From Bombyx mori (lineage: Eukaryota; Arthropoda; Insecta; Lepidoptera; Bombycidae), in NCBI RefSeq assembly GCF_030269925.1, contig NC_085123.1:1984001-2048000 (forward strand): a stretch of DNA of 64,000 nucleotides, written 5' to 3'. The notes under the pieces are model-generated. The model had not been told where the DNA came from. It searched no databases and worked only from the letters and a program-made list of their open reading frames with translations. How positions within the stretch are numbered: position 1 is the first letter of the stretch; the number at the start of each line of letters is the position of its first letter. Position numbers and translations under genes: made by a program. This document shows, piece after piece, positions 30,703 to 40,377 of the stretch.

Positions 30703-33585
30703 ATGGCGTACATAAGTAGAATAAAGCCCCTATCCGTAACGATAGGATTTTTTAACGCTTACGGTCTCGCAAATCAACGTGATCAGGTTTGTGATTTTTT
30801 GCGTGACCATCAAATTGACATCTTTTTGGTGCAGGAGACCCTGCTTAAGCCCGCGCGCCACGACCCTAAAATCGCGAACTATAACATGGTTAGGAACGAC
30901 AGGCTCACTGCTCGTGGTGGTGGTACCGTCATTTACTATAGACGAGCCCTGCACTGCGTCCCACTCGACCCCCCCGCGCTTTCTAACATCGAAGCATCAG
31001 TATGCCGAATCTCACTGACTGGACACGCGCCGATCGTTATCGCGTCCGTTTATCTTCCACCGGATAAGATCGTTCTAAGCAGTGATATCGAGGCGCTGCT
31101 CGGCATGGGAAGCTCTGTCATTCTGGCGGGCGACCTAAATTGTAAACACGTCAGGTGGAACTCACACACCACAACACCGAATGGCAGGCGGCTTGACGCG
31201 TTAGTCGATGATCTCGCTTTCGATATTGTCGCTCCGCTAACCCCGACTCACTTCCCGCTAAATATCGCGCATCGCCCGGATATACTCGACATAGCGTTAT
31301 TAAAAAACGTAACTCTGCGCTTACACTCGATCGAAGTAGTTTCAGAGTTAGATTCAGACCATCGTCCCGTCGTTATGAAGCTCGGTCGCGCTCCCGATTC
31401 CGTTCCCGTCACGAGGACTGTGGTGGATTGGCACACGCTGGGCATCAGCTTGGCTGAATCTGATCCACCATCGCTCCCGTTGAGCCCGGACTCTACCCCG
31501 TCTCCTCAGGATACCGCTGAAGCCATAGACATCTTAACGTCACACATCACCTCGACATTAGATAGGTCATCGAAGCAAGTTGTAGCGGAGGACTTCCTTC
31601 ACCGCTTCAAATTGCCCGACGATATTAGGGAACTCCTTAGAGCTAAGAACACCTCGATCCGCGCCTACGATAGGTATCCTACCGTGGATAATCGTATTCG
31701 AATGCGTGCCCTACAACGCGACGTAAAGTCTCGCATCGCCGAAGTCCGAGATGCCAGATGGTCTGATTTCTTAGAAAGACTCGCGCCCTCCCAAAGGTCT
31801 TACTACCGCTTAGCTCGTACTCTCAAATCGGATACGGTAGTAACTATGCCCCCCCTCGTAGGCCCCTCAGGCCGACTCGCGGCGTTCGATGATGATGAAA
31901 AAGCAGAGCTGCTGGCCGATACATTGCAAACCCAGTGCACGCCCAGCACTCAATCCGTGGACCCTGTTCATGTAGAATTAGTAGACAGTGAGGTAGAACG
32001 CAGAGCCTCCTTGCCACCATCGGATGCGTTACCACCCGTCACCCCGATGGAAGTTAAAGACTTGATCAAAGACCTACGTCCTCGCAAGGCTCCCGGTTCC
32101 GACGGTATATCTAACCGCGTTATTAAACTTCTACCCGTCCAACTCATCGTGATGTTGGCATCTATTTTCAATGCCGCTATGGCGAACTGTATCTTTCCCG
32201 CGGTGTGGAAAGAAGCGGACGTTATCGGCATACATAAACCCGGTAAACCAAAAAATCATCCGACGAGCTACCGCCCGATTAGCCTCCTCATGTCTCTAGG
32301 CAAACTGTATGAGCGTCTGCTCTACAAACGCCTCAGAGACTTCGTCTCATCCAAGGGCATTCTCATCGATGAACAATTCGGATTCCGTACAAATCACTCA
32401 TGCGTTCAACAGGTGCACCGCCTCACGGAGCACATTCTTGTGGGGCTTAATCGACCAAAACCGTTATACACGGGAGCTCTCTTCTTCGACGTCGCAAAAG
32501 CGTTCGACAAAGTCTGGCACAATGGTTTGATTTTCAAACTATTCAACATGGGCGTGCCGGATAGTCTCGTGCTCATCATACGGGACTTCTTGTCGAACCG
32601 CTCTTTTCGATATCGAGTCGAGGGAACCCGCTCCTCCCCACGACCTCTCACAGCTGGAGTCCCGCAAGGCTCTGTCCTCTCACCCCTCCTATTTAGCTTA
32701 TTCGTCAACGATATTCCCCGGTCGCCGCCGACCCATTTAGCTTTATTCGCCGACGACACGACTGTTTACTATTCTAGTAGAAATAAGTCCCTAATCGCGA
32801 AGAAGCTTCAGAGCGCAGCCCTAGCCCTAGGACAGTGGTTCCGAAAATGGCGCATAGACATCAACCCAGCGAAAAGTACTGCGGTGCTATTTCAGAGGGG
32901 AAGCTCCACACGGATTTCCTCCCGGATTAGGAGGAGGAATCTCACACCCCCGATTACTCTCTTTAGACAACCCATACCCTGGACTAGGAAGGTCAAGTAC
33001 CTGGGCGTTACCCTGGATGCATCGATGACATTCCGCCCGCATATAAAATCAGTCCGTGACCGTGCCGCGTTTATTCTCGGTAGACTCTACTCCATGATCT
33101 GTAAGCGGAGTAAAATGTCCCTTCGGAACAAGGTGACACTTTACAAAACTTGCATAAGGCCCGTCATGACTTACGCGAGTGTGGTGTTCGCTCACGCGGC
33201 CCGCACACACATAGACACCCTTCAATCTCTACAATCCCGCTTTTGCAGGTTAGCCGTCGGAGCTCCGTGGTTCGTGAGGAACGTTGACCTACACGACGAC
33301 CTGGGCCTCGAATCAATTCGGAAATACATGAAGTCAGCGTCGGAACGATACTTCGATAAGGCTATGCGTCATGATAATCGCCTTATCGTTGCCGCCGCTG
33401 ACTACTCCCCGAATCCTGATCATGCAGGAGCCAGTCACCGTCGACGCCCTAGACACGTCCTTACGGATCCATCAGATCCAATAACCTTTGCATTAGATGC
33501 CTTCAGCTCTAATACTAGGGGCAGGCTTAGGGACCCTGGTAACCGTACTCGTCGAACTCGACAAAGAGGTCGACGTGCAACCTAA
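30703..33585 (+). CDS. LINE ORF2 protein: AP-like endonuclease and reverse transcriptase
   Basis: 960 residues, uninterrupted. Endonuclease about 1-225: FFNAYGLANQRDQV, FLVQET, AGDLNCKH (about 141) and SDHRPVVM (about 218) are the metal-binding/catalytic motifs of APE-type LINE endonucleases. Reverse transcriptase about 510-780: SYRPISLLMSLGKLYERLLY, DEQFGFRTNHS, FFDVAKAFDKVWH, AGVPQGSVLSPLLFSLFVND and the catalytic FADD at about 681-684. The C-terminal thumb-like region (KTCIRPVMTYASVVFAHAAR) is typical of jockey. Function: nicks target DNA and copies the LINE RNA in place. All key residues are present, so the protein may be active. Confidence 0.93.
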   Translation: MAYISRIKPLSVTIGFFNAYGLANQRDQVCDFLRDHQIDIFLVQETLLKPARHDPKIANYNMVRNDRLTARGGGTVIYYRRALHCVPLDPPALSNIEASVCRISLTGHAPIVIASVYLPPDKIVLSSDIEALLGMGSSVILAGDLNCKHVRWNSHTTTPNGRRLDALVDDLAFDIVAPLTPTHFPLNIAHRPDILDIALLKNVTLRLHSIEVVSELDSDHRPVVMKLGRAPDSVPVTRTVVDWHTLGISLAESDPPSLPLSPDSTPSPQDTAEAIDILTSHITSTLDRSSKQVVAEDFLHRFKLPDDIRELLRAKNTSIRAYDRYPTVDNRIRMRALQRDVKSRIAEVRDARWSDFLERLAPSQRSYYRLARTLKSDTVVTMPPLVGPSGRLAAFDDDEKAELLADTLQTQCTPSTQSVDPVHVELVDSEVERRASLPPSDALPPVTPMEVKDLIKDLRPRKAPGSDGISNRVIKLLPVQLIVMLASIFNAAMANCIFPAVWKEADVIGIHKPGKPKNHPTSYRPISLLMSLGKLYERLLYKRLRDFVSSKGILIDEQFGFRTNHSCVQQVHRLTEHILVGLNRPKPLYTGALFFDVAKAFDKVWHNGLIFKLFNMGVPDSLVLIIRDFLSNRSFRYRVEGTRSSPRPLTAGVPQGSVLSPLLFSLFVNDIPRSPPTHLALFADDTTVYYSSRNKSLIAKKLQSAALALGQWFRKWRIDINPAKSTAVLFQRGSSTRISSRIRRRNLTPPITLFRQPIPWTRKVKYLGVTLDASMTFRPHIKSVRDRAAFILGRLYSMICKRSKMSLRNKVTLYKTCIRPVMTYASVVFAHAARTHIDTLQSLQSRFCRLAVGAPWFVRNVDLHDDLGLESIRKYMKSASERYFDKAMRHDNRLIVAAADYSPNPDHAGASHRRRPRHVLTDPSDPITFALDAFSSNTRGRLRDPGNRTRRTRQRGRRAT

Positions 33586-33830
33586 CCCATGCATCAGCCC
33601 GCTGAGCTCGCCGGATCTTCTCAGCGGGTCGCGATTCCGATCCGGTAGTAGATTCATTCGCGAAACAATTGCTCTTGAGTTGTTAGGTCTCCTTCGGAGG
33701 CGCTCGGGCAGTTGTTAGCAAATCCCACCCCTCTTGGCTGAGCCTTTGCTCGCCCACCTGTCCTGGTGAAACTGGAAAGGCCTTCGGGCCACCAGTAAAC
33801 TTTCAATCATAAAAAAAAAAAAAAAAAAAA
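33586..33830 (+). other. 3'UTR and poly(A) of the jockey-like LINE
   Basis: Holds GGATCTTCTCAGCGGGTCGC and GATCCGGTAGTAGATTCATT, shared with subfamily B tails, then a 20-A tail. A copy of this 3'UTR alone is at 63015-63215 (minus). Confidence 0.85.
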
Positions 33831-33948
33831 GAACTTATATCTCGAGGTGGGTGGCGCATTTACGTTGTAGATGTCTATGGGCCCCAGTAACCACTTAACA
33901 CCAGGTGGGCTGTGAGCTCGTCCATCCATCTAAGCAATAAAAAAAAAA
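33831..33948 (+). repeat. Target-site duplication (right copy) and SINE 3' part
   Basis: 33831-33841 repeats GAACTTATATC. From there the Bm1-like SINE broken at 28666 continues to its end AAGCAATAAAAAAAAAAG. Confidence 0.9.
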
Positions 33949-33954
33949 GACTAT

Positions 33955-34291
33955 TTATTATTTAACTTACTTTAATCACAGATTTCTCTAAGATTACATT
34001 ATAGACAAACAATATTACCACTCAATTTGACCACAGGCTTTAAATAATAACAAAATTTTGACAATAAACGAAGAGTATATATTGTGCGTGTGAGTGTGTG
34101 TCAAATATATGGTAGCGTTTGTCATGTTTCTTTTATTGATTTAATGTATTATTGAGCCATAATCTACAAAATTTTTAGCATTCTGCACTCCCTCTCTATA
34201 TTCGCTATAAGTGTGGGAAATTTCATACTCCTCCGTCCGCGCAATTTCCGTAAAAAGGGGTACAAAGTTTTTGCTTCACGTATTAATATAC
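33955..34291 (+). repeat. Dispersed repeat family D
   Basis: Shares ATTATAGACAAACAATATTA, the (GT)n tract, ATACTCCTCCGTCCGCGCAA and the end TTTTGCTTCACGTATTAATA with the copies at 683-1112 and 56520-57407. Non-coding. Confidence 0.7.
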
Positions 34292-34525
34292 AGATTTAAT
34301 GATTTTTCACAAATCGGCTACAGCGTAGCTCATTCGTAGTCGCAGTTCACGCGGTCAAGACGCAAGAGGGTTTTTACAAAATACACTCACTTCCTGGCTA
34401 GCATCAGAGAATTAATAGACTTTTTGGAAATGTACTTAACTTATTTTTGTAATCCAATTATTTTTATTTGTAATGATTTTGAAAAAAGTAAAATAACATT
34501 TAATTGTTTACCAATAAATTAAAAT
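34292..34525 (+). repeat. 234-bp inverted repeat, left arm
   Basis: AGATTTAATGATTTTTCACA ... CCAATAAATTAAAA matches the reverse complement of 38075-38308 at about 95% by eye. Not recognised as a known element. Confidence 0.8.
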
Positions 34526-35849
34526 ACACCTCAAAGATTTTTCGACGAAGATATCATTATATTGGAGCGGCCCTAGAGGAAAGTATGCCGTGGACATATT
34601 ATGACGTCATTGCGTCCAGTGTGAAACAGGAAAGCATGATTGTTTTCAGTCGAGAGGGATGGGTTCTGCTAACCTATACAGGCTAACAAAGCACTACACC
34701 AGAACATCAACGTTCTTCAACAGAAATGAGTCTTCGAATTCATTCAGTATGGCGAGGCATTCACTGTGAGGTCTATTGACTCCTCTGACCACCTAACATC
34801 AGCTAAGTCGTGAGTTTGTCCACCTAAGCAATAAAACAAAAATCAGGTGGCGCTATCGATTTCAACATGTTTTTACTAAGTTCCCCTGTGTATATTTAAT
34901 TGTAAATTGCTTGCAAGAACGCATGTGTATTGATTAATATTAAACTAGACTAGGTAATACAATATTTAAGGAAAGAATAATTCACAAATATATAATTTGC
35001 AAACCCACTGAGGTTATACCGTTCATTGTTTAATGGTATTTCTTTAAGTAGGTAAATGAAGTTTATTTTGAAATTAAGTAAGTTTTTAATCAATAAAAAT
35101 CTTCTAAAAGGATTGATTGACGTTGAACAACATTGTACAATAACTCCGAGACATGAAATTACTTACACGAACTTATAATTAAATTTATTTTGAACATTTT
35201 GAATACTTCTTTGGGATGTTAACCTTATATCTAATTTATAATTGTGCCAAAGTTTCCTTTACAATTTTCCTTTCCATTATTTTAAGTAATCAAATTGTGT
35301 ACGGTTTTGATTTTTTTTTTAAATCGATATTTTAAATAAAAGAAAAATAGAAACATTTTAAATATCCTTATCTAGAGAGAATATTTTACTCGCATTAATT
35401 ATAAGAAATAAATACACGTAAAAAACTCGTATATATGTGAAGGAACATCACGACGCAACTAGCTAAATAGATGATCAGATACTATACATTACCATTAGAA
35501 TAATATTTTACTTTAAAAGCGGGCAAAAGCTTCAACCTTTGGCCCTAGGATTTATAATCGGTAATACGTCAACAATATCCATTCTTAAAGTAAATCGTAA
35601 TCCAAAAAGTTATCCGTGTCGTAGGCCATTGAATTTCTTTAAAACAAAGAAGCTTTAACTTTGTTACTAAGAACCGTTAACTAAATCATAATGAATGATG
35701 AATAAAACCATAGTGCGATCTAAATGGACGCCAACGTCATATAGTGAGGAAACCGGAACGAAAATCATAATACATAATTCTGCCAAATTAAAATTGAACT
35801 TATATTATTAATAGGAGTAAAAGTATGAAATTGCCGATTTGTACGAAAA
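34526..35849. other. Unassigned intron sequence
   Basis: Strongly AT-rich, no feature recognised apart from short frames. Confidence 0.4.
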
Positions 35850-36245
35850 AAAAAGATGTGTGGTGTCATGGGACATCGGATAGGAACGAAATTGCTTATT
35901 ATAAAAATATTAATTTTAAGGTCTATTCGAGGTATAAAGAAAATAAAACTGGAGGTTTCGCAACAAACCATAGTCATTCGGTAACGTGCGAACTTATTGT
36001 GGTAAACTTCATTCACGGTTGTTTGCATACGAGCTATTGTATTGCGCAAACGAACGCTCTGACATCGTGGTCAATCAATGATTAAAAAATATGTTATTTT
36101 TTGTACGTTATTACAAAGTTAAGTCGTACACTGTGTGCATTACTAATTTTTACGTTATTACAAAGTTAAGTCGTACTCTGTGTGCATTACTAATAAAAAT
36201 CTTACGTTACGGACGTTTTTTCCCGGTTAGGGTACCCCTCCGCAT
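35850..36245 (+). repeat. Dispersed repeat family E
   Basis: GATGTGTGGTGTCATGGGAC to CATCGTCCCATAAGAAACT; a second copy is at 61578-62332. It contains a tandem pair of about 50-bp units (GTTATTACAAAGTTAAGTCG...) at 36100-36195. Function unknown; probably a non-autonomous transposon. Confidence 0.7.
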
Positions 36246-36289
36246 CGTCCCATAAGAAACTTATTTTTTTTTTCATTTAACATATTTAT

Positions 36290-36965
36290 TTAATTAAAAT
36301 GTCTACCCACCATTATTATCTATACATTGCTGCCATCTAATAGGAAGGTCATTTATGCCTTTGCAATAGAACTCTGGTGATCCAGATTCTACAAACTGTG
36401 TAAAAGCATTTTGTACTGCCTCCTAGGTAGAAAACTTTTTTCACGTAGAAAATTGTCCTAATCACGAAAAAAATTGTAGTCCGTTGGAGCAGGGTCTGGC
36501 GAATACGGAGGGTGACGAATCGTTTTCGCAGTTTTCGCAAATTCGCGGTTCCTGTAGAGTTAAAACGGTTTCTCGTGCTGTATGAGGTCTCGCGTTATCA
36601 TGGAGCAATAATAGTGAAGATCGATTCATGAGTCGGGGCTGTTTCACTGCAAGCTTTGCTATCATTGTTCGGAGTTCGGCACAGTAGATATCTGCCGTTA
36701 TTGCTTGACCAGATCGAAGAAAGCTATAGTGAATAACACCATGCTGACCACCAAACCATTACCTTTTTTATTGGTAAGCTTTGCTTTAGGACACTGTTGC
36801 GGCGTTTGACCTGGGGTCTTTTATTCTAATATTATTCTAATTATATTATTTTAATATTCCTTCATTTCTGTATTGATTCAACAAGGCAACGCAAGTTTCA
36901 ACACGCATTTCTTTCTGCAGATCAGTCAAATCATGAGGCACCCATTTTTCATATTTTTTTATTAT
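36290..36965 (-). pseudogene. mariner transposase relic
   Basis: Minus-strand pieces: KYEKWVPHDLTDLQKEMRVE near 36960-36890, a TPGQTPQQCPKAK-like segment near 36810, then LLLLHDNARPHTARETVLTL near 36600 (second catalytic Asp), and a C-terminal part with VQNAFTQFVE-like and GWQQ-like sequence. The block carrying the first catalytic Asp is deleted, and the frame is broken several times. SETMAR/irritans-like mariner lineage by recognition. Confidence 0.7.
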
Positions 36966-37191
36966 TATTATTATTTTTTAAACTATTATTTATTTTTCAT
37001 TTTTTAGTTGAATTTCAAATTTTTCATTTTTTTTTTAAATATTGAATTGTCATCAGTCCCTATTTGTCATAAGTAAGCTAAATTTCGAGTTAATCCGACG
37101 TTTTGAAGGGGTCAAAATCATGTTCAAAGGTTCCATTACATACTAACATACATACGTCTGAAGCTAATAAAAGCGTATTAAAAATCGGTAC

Positions 37192-37386
37192 CTTGAGAGC
37201 ATCCAACTGTTGAGCAGCAGGTGTATTGTTATCTCCGGCAACCACAGTAAATTTGGTCCAGCCAAAGGCTTTCAGTAGAGAGACCAGCGATTTGCTGACC
37301 TTGTACGCAGGAGGCAGGGTCCTAGCGAACGTGGCACCAAGAGCTGATCCATTCTCATCGATCGGACCATGGGCTCCTGTACATTT
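37192..37386 (-). CDS. Receptor-type guanylate cyclase, exon 4 (ligand-binding domain)
   Basis: 195-bp exon of exactly 65 codons, phase 0 at both ends, acceptor ATACAG before 37386 and donor GTACCG after 37192. It begins with KC, the cysteine partner expected after the LPLISH end of the previous exon. It continues through ATFARTLPPAYKVSKSLVSL and then KAFGWTKFTVVAGDN, the FARTLPP / LL-FxWxKF signature of receptor guanylate cyclases. It ends ...QQLDALK. The donor GTACCG is weaker than the others. The exon sits between two inverted copies of a 234-bp repeat (34292-34525 and 38075-38308). Confidence 0.88.
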
Positions 37387-38074
37387 CTGTATAACAAAAT
37401 TTAATTACTCGTCGAAACAGAATATAATTTGTGGTCTTTTTAATCGGCTTTAAAAAAAGGAAGATGTTTTCTTATTGTATAAAAATTTTATATTGATGAT
37501 ATGATATCGATTTTTTGTTTTGTTGAATTTTCAGCCGTCAGAGAATTCAGACAGGCATACTATTTGATGGTGAGTGGTCACCGTTGCTCAATACTAGAGG
37601 AACAACTATATCATCCTTTTTTTCTGGGCCGAAGAACGAACCTCCTACTAGTGATTCTAAGGACTTGCCTTCGAGAGGGCCAAATCTTTTTCTCTAAGCA
37701 TAGCCTAACGTCTCCATCTACAAATAAGTTCCAATAATATATTACTTTTTCACTGTCGTACGGTCGCAATTTAAATAATTTGTTTCATATATAGAAAATG
37801 AAAATAAACAAGTGTCTTTATGTTTTTAGGAATGTACATTCTTTTTCTACATAAGTAAATTTTAATCAAGAAGATCACTGGCAAAATTCCAAAAAATATA
37901 TCGATTAATAATGTTCATTCAATACAATGCAGGAATATAATACTAATAATTATAATGATGGGAATATTCAGTGGCTCGACTCACGGTATCACGATGGAAA
38001 CTTTTAACGGACCAACAAAATATTTACATCATATTATTATTGTTTGTTTAAACTTCAGGCCTCGAACAGAATAA
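37387..38074. other. Intron between receptor cyclase exons 4 and 3
   Basis: AT-rich. A 78-codon plus-strand frame at 37501 has no recognised product. Confidence 0.45.
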
Positions 38075-38308
38075 TTTTAATTTATTTGGTAAACAATGAA
38101 ATGTTATTTTACTTTTTTCAGAATCATTACAAATAAAAATTATTAGATTACAAAAATAAGTTAAGTACATTTTCAAAAAGTCTATTAATTCTCTGATGTT
38201 AGCCAGGAAGTGAGTGTATTTTGTAAAAACCCTCTTGCGTCTTGACCGCGTGAACTTTGACTACGAATGAGCTACGCCGTAGCCGATTTGTGAAAAATCA
38301 TTAAATCT
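38075..38308 (-). repeat. 234-bp inverted repeat, right arm
   Basis: Reverse complement of 34292-34525. Together the arms enclose repeat E, a mariner relic and receptor cyclase exon 4. Confidence 0.8.
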
Positions 38309-38434
38309 ATATTGAGATCTTAGAACTTATATCTTAAGGTGTGTGGCGCATTTACGTTGTAGATGTCTATGGGTTCCAGTAACCACTTAAAACCAGGTGG
38401 GCTGTGAGCTCGTCCACACATCTAGGCAATAAAA
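38306..38434 (+). repeat. Bm1-like SINE tail
   Basis: TATTGAGATCTTAGAACTTA through AGGCAATAAAAAAAAT, directly abutting the inverted repeat. Confidence 0.8.
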
Positions 38435-38595
38435 AAAATAAAAAAAAAACATCATGTCGTAATGGCGTCTTAATTCAATTAACTACTACGTAATTGCTTA
38501 AGTTCAAATTCCGCAGAGAATTGTCGAAACCTAAGCGTTTCAATGTTTCACATAATGGATGGCGAATTATAATAAAGCTTTTAAAAAAAACTTAC

Positions 38596-38707
38596 ATGAG
38601 AAATAAGAGGCAAGTTCCAAGCAGCAGCTAGCTTGGCTTCAGTGTGGCATGTTCCGTCAGGTCCGAAAAATGCGGAAACACCGAGATCTCGCATTTGCGT
38701 CATTACC
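38596..38707 (-). CDS. Receptor-type guanylate cyclase, exon 3 (ligand-binding domain)
   Basis: 112-bp exon, acceptor AACAG before 38707, donor GTAAGT after 38596. The first base completes the Arg codon begun in the previous exon, and 37 complete codons follow, ending in phase 0. The peptide includes MTQMRDLGVSAFFGPDGTC and AAAWNLPLISH. The FGPDGTC segment with its cysteine and the AxWNLPLIS stretch are characteristic of ANF-receptor-type ligand-binding domains; in the family this cysteine pairs with one in the following KC motif, supplied here by the next exon. The upstream intron is about 6.9 kb and holds a solo LTR, a jockey copy and an R1-clade copy. Confidence 0.88.
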
Positions 38708-38756
38708 CTGTTCAACATAAACTTTATTTATTAATTCGACGAGTCAAAATATATAA

Positions 38757-38996
38757 TCTCTATATATAAAAATGAATTGCTGTTCGTTGGTCTCGCTAAA
38801 ACTCGAGAACGGCTGGGCCGATTTGGCTAATTTTGGTCTTGAATTATTCGTGGAAGTCCAGGGAAGGTTTAAAAGGTGAAAAAATATTAAAAAGCTCGGA
38901 ATTATATAAAAATAAACAATTTTGTTTTTCCTTTGATGTGTCCCCTTGATGTGTCTTTTATTTATCGATTGAGGCACTACTAAGTCTGCCGGATCT
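38757..38996 (+). repeat. RTE-tail-like repeat (family G), internally deleted
   Basis: CTATATATAAAAATGAATTG, GAGAACGGCTGGGCCGATTT, then a shortened 3' half ending AAGTCTGCCGGATC. It lies in the receptor cyclase intron just upstream of exon 3. Confidence 0.75.
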
Positions 38997-39412
38997 GAAT
39001 AAAAAAGTAATGAATAAAAACTGGGATCAGAGAGCGCGTTCTTTATATTCTCTTGTGATATAATAAGCTTCAGGCACCATTCCACGTGAACATCAACTAT
39101 GAAAGGTTTGCTAATAGCTCAAATTGAAACAGCTTGCAGACTTCATATTTTTAAGCGATCTCAAACTTTTTTAGCTATACTAGGGTGCATTTAGGTGTTG
39201 ATTAGATGAGAATTGTTTCGTCACGTGTTTTTTTTCCTTAAATATATGCTCCTAAGCCGTGTATACGCTTTTGTTATAATATTTAATACAGTTGTGGCTG
39301 CTACTCTAGGGTGAATTTTTTGCTGTAATACCATCGAAAAACGTTAGATGGCGTGCTTTACAGTTTAACGAAATCTATATTTTTAAACACGATATGATCA
39401 TCGGAGCAAACC

Positions 39413-39416
<4 letters not shown>
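38997..39416. other. Unassigned intron sequence
   Basis: Nothing recognised before the (AT)n run. Confidence 0.4.

Positions 39417-39449
<33 letters not shown>
39417..39449. repeat. (AT)n microsatellite
   Basis: About sixteen AT units; the run resumes after the solo LTR at 39860. Confidence 0.9.
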
Positions 39450-39453
<4 letters not shown>

Positions 39454-39859
39454 GTGGATAACGACTTTTAGTTGTCGTGGATAACGACTTTTAGTAATAT
39501 TAAGACGGTGGTTTTGATTATTATTTTAAATGATGAAATGTTGTTTTGATAAATATCACAAAATGAAGGGTAGACTCCGTAACACCACAGTATAAAATGG
39601 CGGTACGTGGACAGAGTCGTGGCATTCGTGTCAGACAGTGATTCCGTCCGTCTCAGCAGCGAGTCTCTGACAGTCAGTCAGTCAGTCAGTCGGTCTGTCG
39701 GTATGTGCAACGAAACTGTCGGTTTATCCTGTCATTGTGAAAGTTGTGTGTGTTGAGTTTCAATAACTATTATTGAAAAGTTTTATTGACTAAACTGAGT
39801 TCAATCGAATACGAGTGATGACGAAACTACCGCTCAGCCATCCCTGACGTGTGCCGACA
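39450..39859 (+). mobile_element. Solo LTR inserted in an (AT)n microsatellite
   Basis: Begins TGTCGTGGATAACG and ends GTGCCGACA, with (AT)n on both sides, so the borders are clear although the target duplication cannot be read. A 23-bp unit starting GTCGTGGATAACGACT is tandemly doubled at the left end. A TATA-like box (AGTATAAAATGGCGG) lies at about 39590, with GTCAGTCAGTCAGTC downstream. No gag/pol attached. About 410 bp. Confidence 0.65.
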
Positions 39860-40366
39860 TATATATATATATATATATTTTCTACTAGTATATACTCTTT
39901 AAAATTATTTCAGTACTTTTGGGCGCATGACCGCCATTGTATAATATTGTTTTTAAGGATTCATTTTAGAATTACTGCTGCAAATAGCTCCAGACCCACA
40001 TTTGATAAATTGTCATCAAAATGTGCACTATAGAGTCGTATTTTGCAATTATCTCTTACAAAGTAATGAAACCTTACTGCTTCAGATCTAATGAAACAGT
40101 CTTCAGAATAATTAGAATTAAAATTGGATAGTGGGTCCGGTATCAAAGGATGTCCACCTGACAATAAGTGGATATTGGAGGATATTGAATCACTCATGGG
40201 CTAAGAAACACATTGATATTTTCAATTGACACAACAAGTCATTACTCAGAATCTGACTAGCACAAGACTATCGATTTCAGCAAATAAATGTCGACTTAAG
40301 TGCGTTATAACGTTTAAAACTGTACAAAATAAATGATTGTATCATAAGTGCCTATGTGAACTTCTT
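39860..40366. other. Unassigned stretch with a 78-codon minus-strand frame
   Basis: After the continued (AT)n run, the minus strand 40197-39961 encodes MSDSISSNIHLLSGGHPLIP...; not recognised. Could be a transposon N-terminus or chance. Confidence 0.3.
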
Positions 40367-40377
40367 TGGAATTACAT
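40367..40377 (-). repeat. Target-site duplication of the second jockey copy (3' side)
   Basis: TGGAATTACAT, identical to 41605-41615. Confidence 0.85.

Larger units (their letters stand above)
28667..33830 (+). mobile_element. Full-length jockey-like non-LTR retrotransposon
   Basis: 5,164 bp: 377-nt 5'UTR with internal promoter, ORF1 (nucleic-acid-binding), ORF2 (endonuclease plus reverse transcriptase), about 225-nt 3'UTR and a 20-A tail (33811-33830). Flanked by an exact 11-bp target duplication. Inserted into a Bm1-like SINE. Both frames are uninterrupted, and a second copy (40378-41604) is almost identical, so the family was active recently. Confidence 0.92.

Noticed and set aside
36100..36200. 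Two 50-bp units with a spacer as a CRISPR-like array
   Set aside because: Only two adjacent units, a eukaryotic context, and the same doubling in another copy of repeat E.
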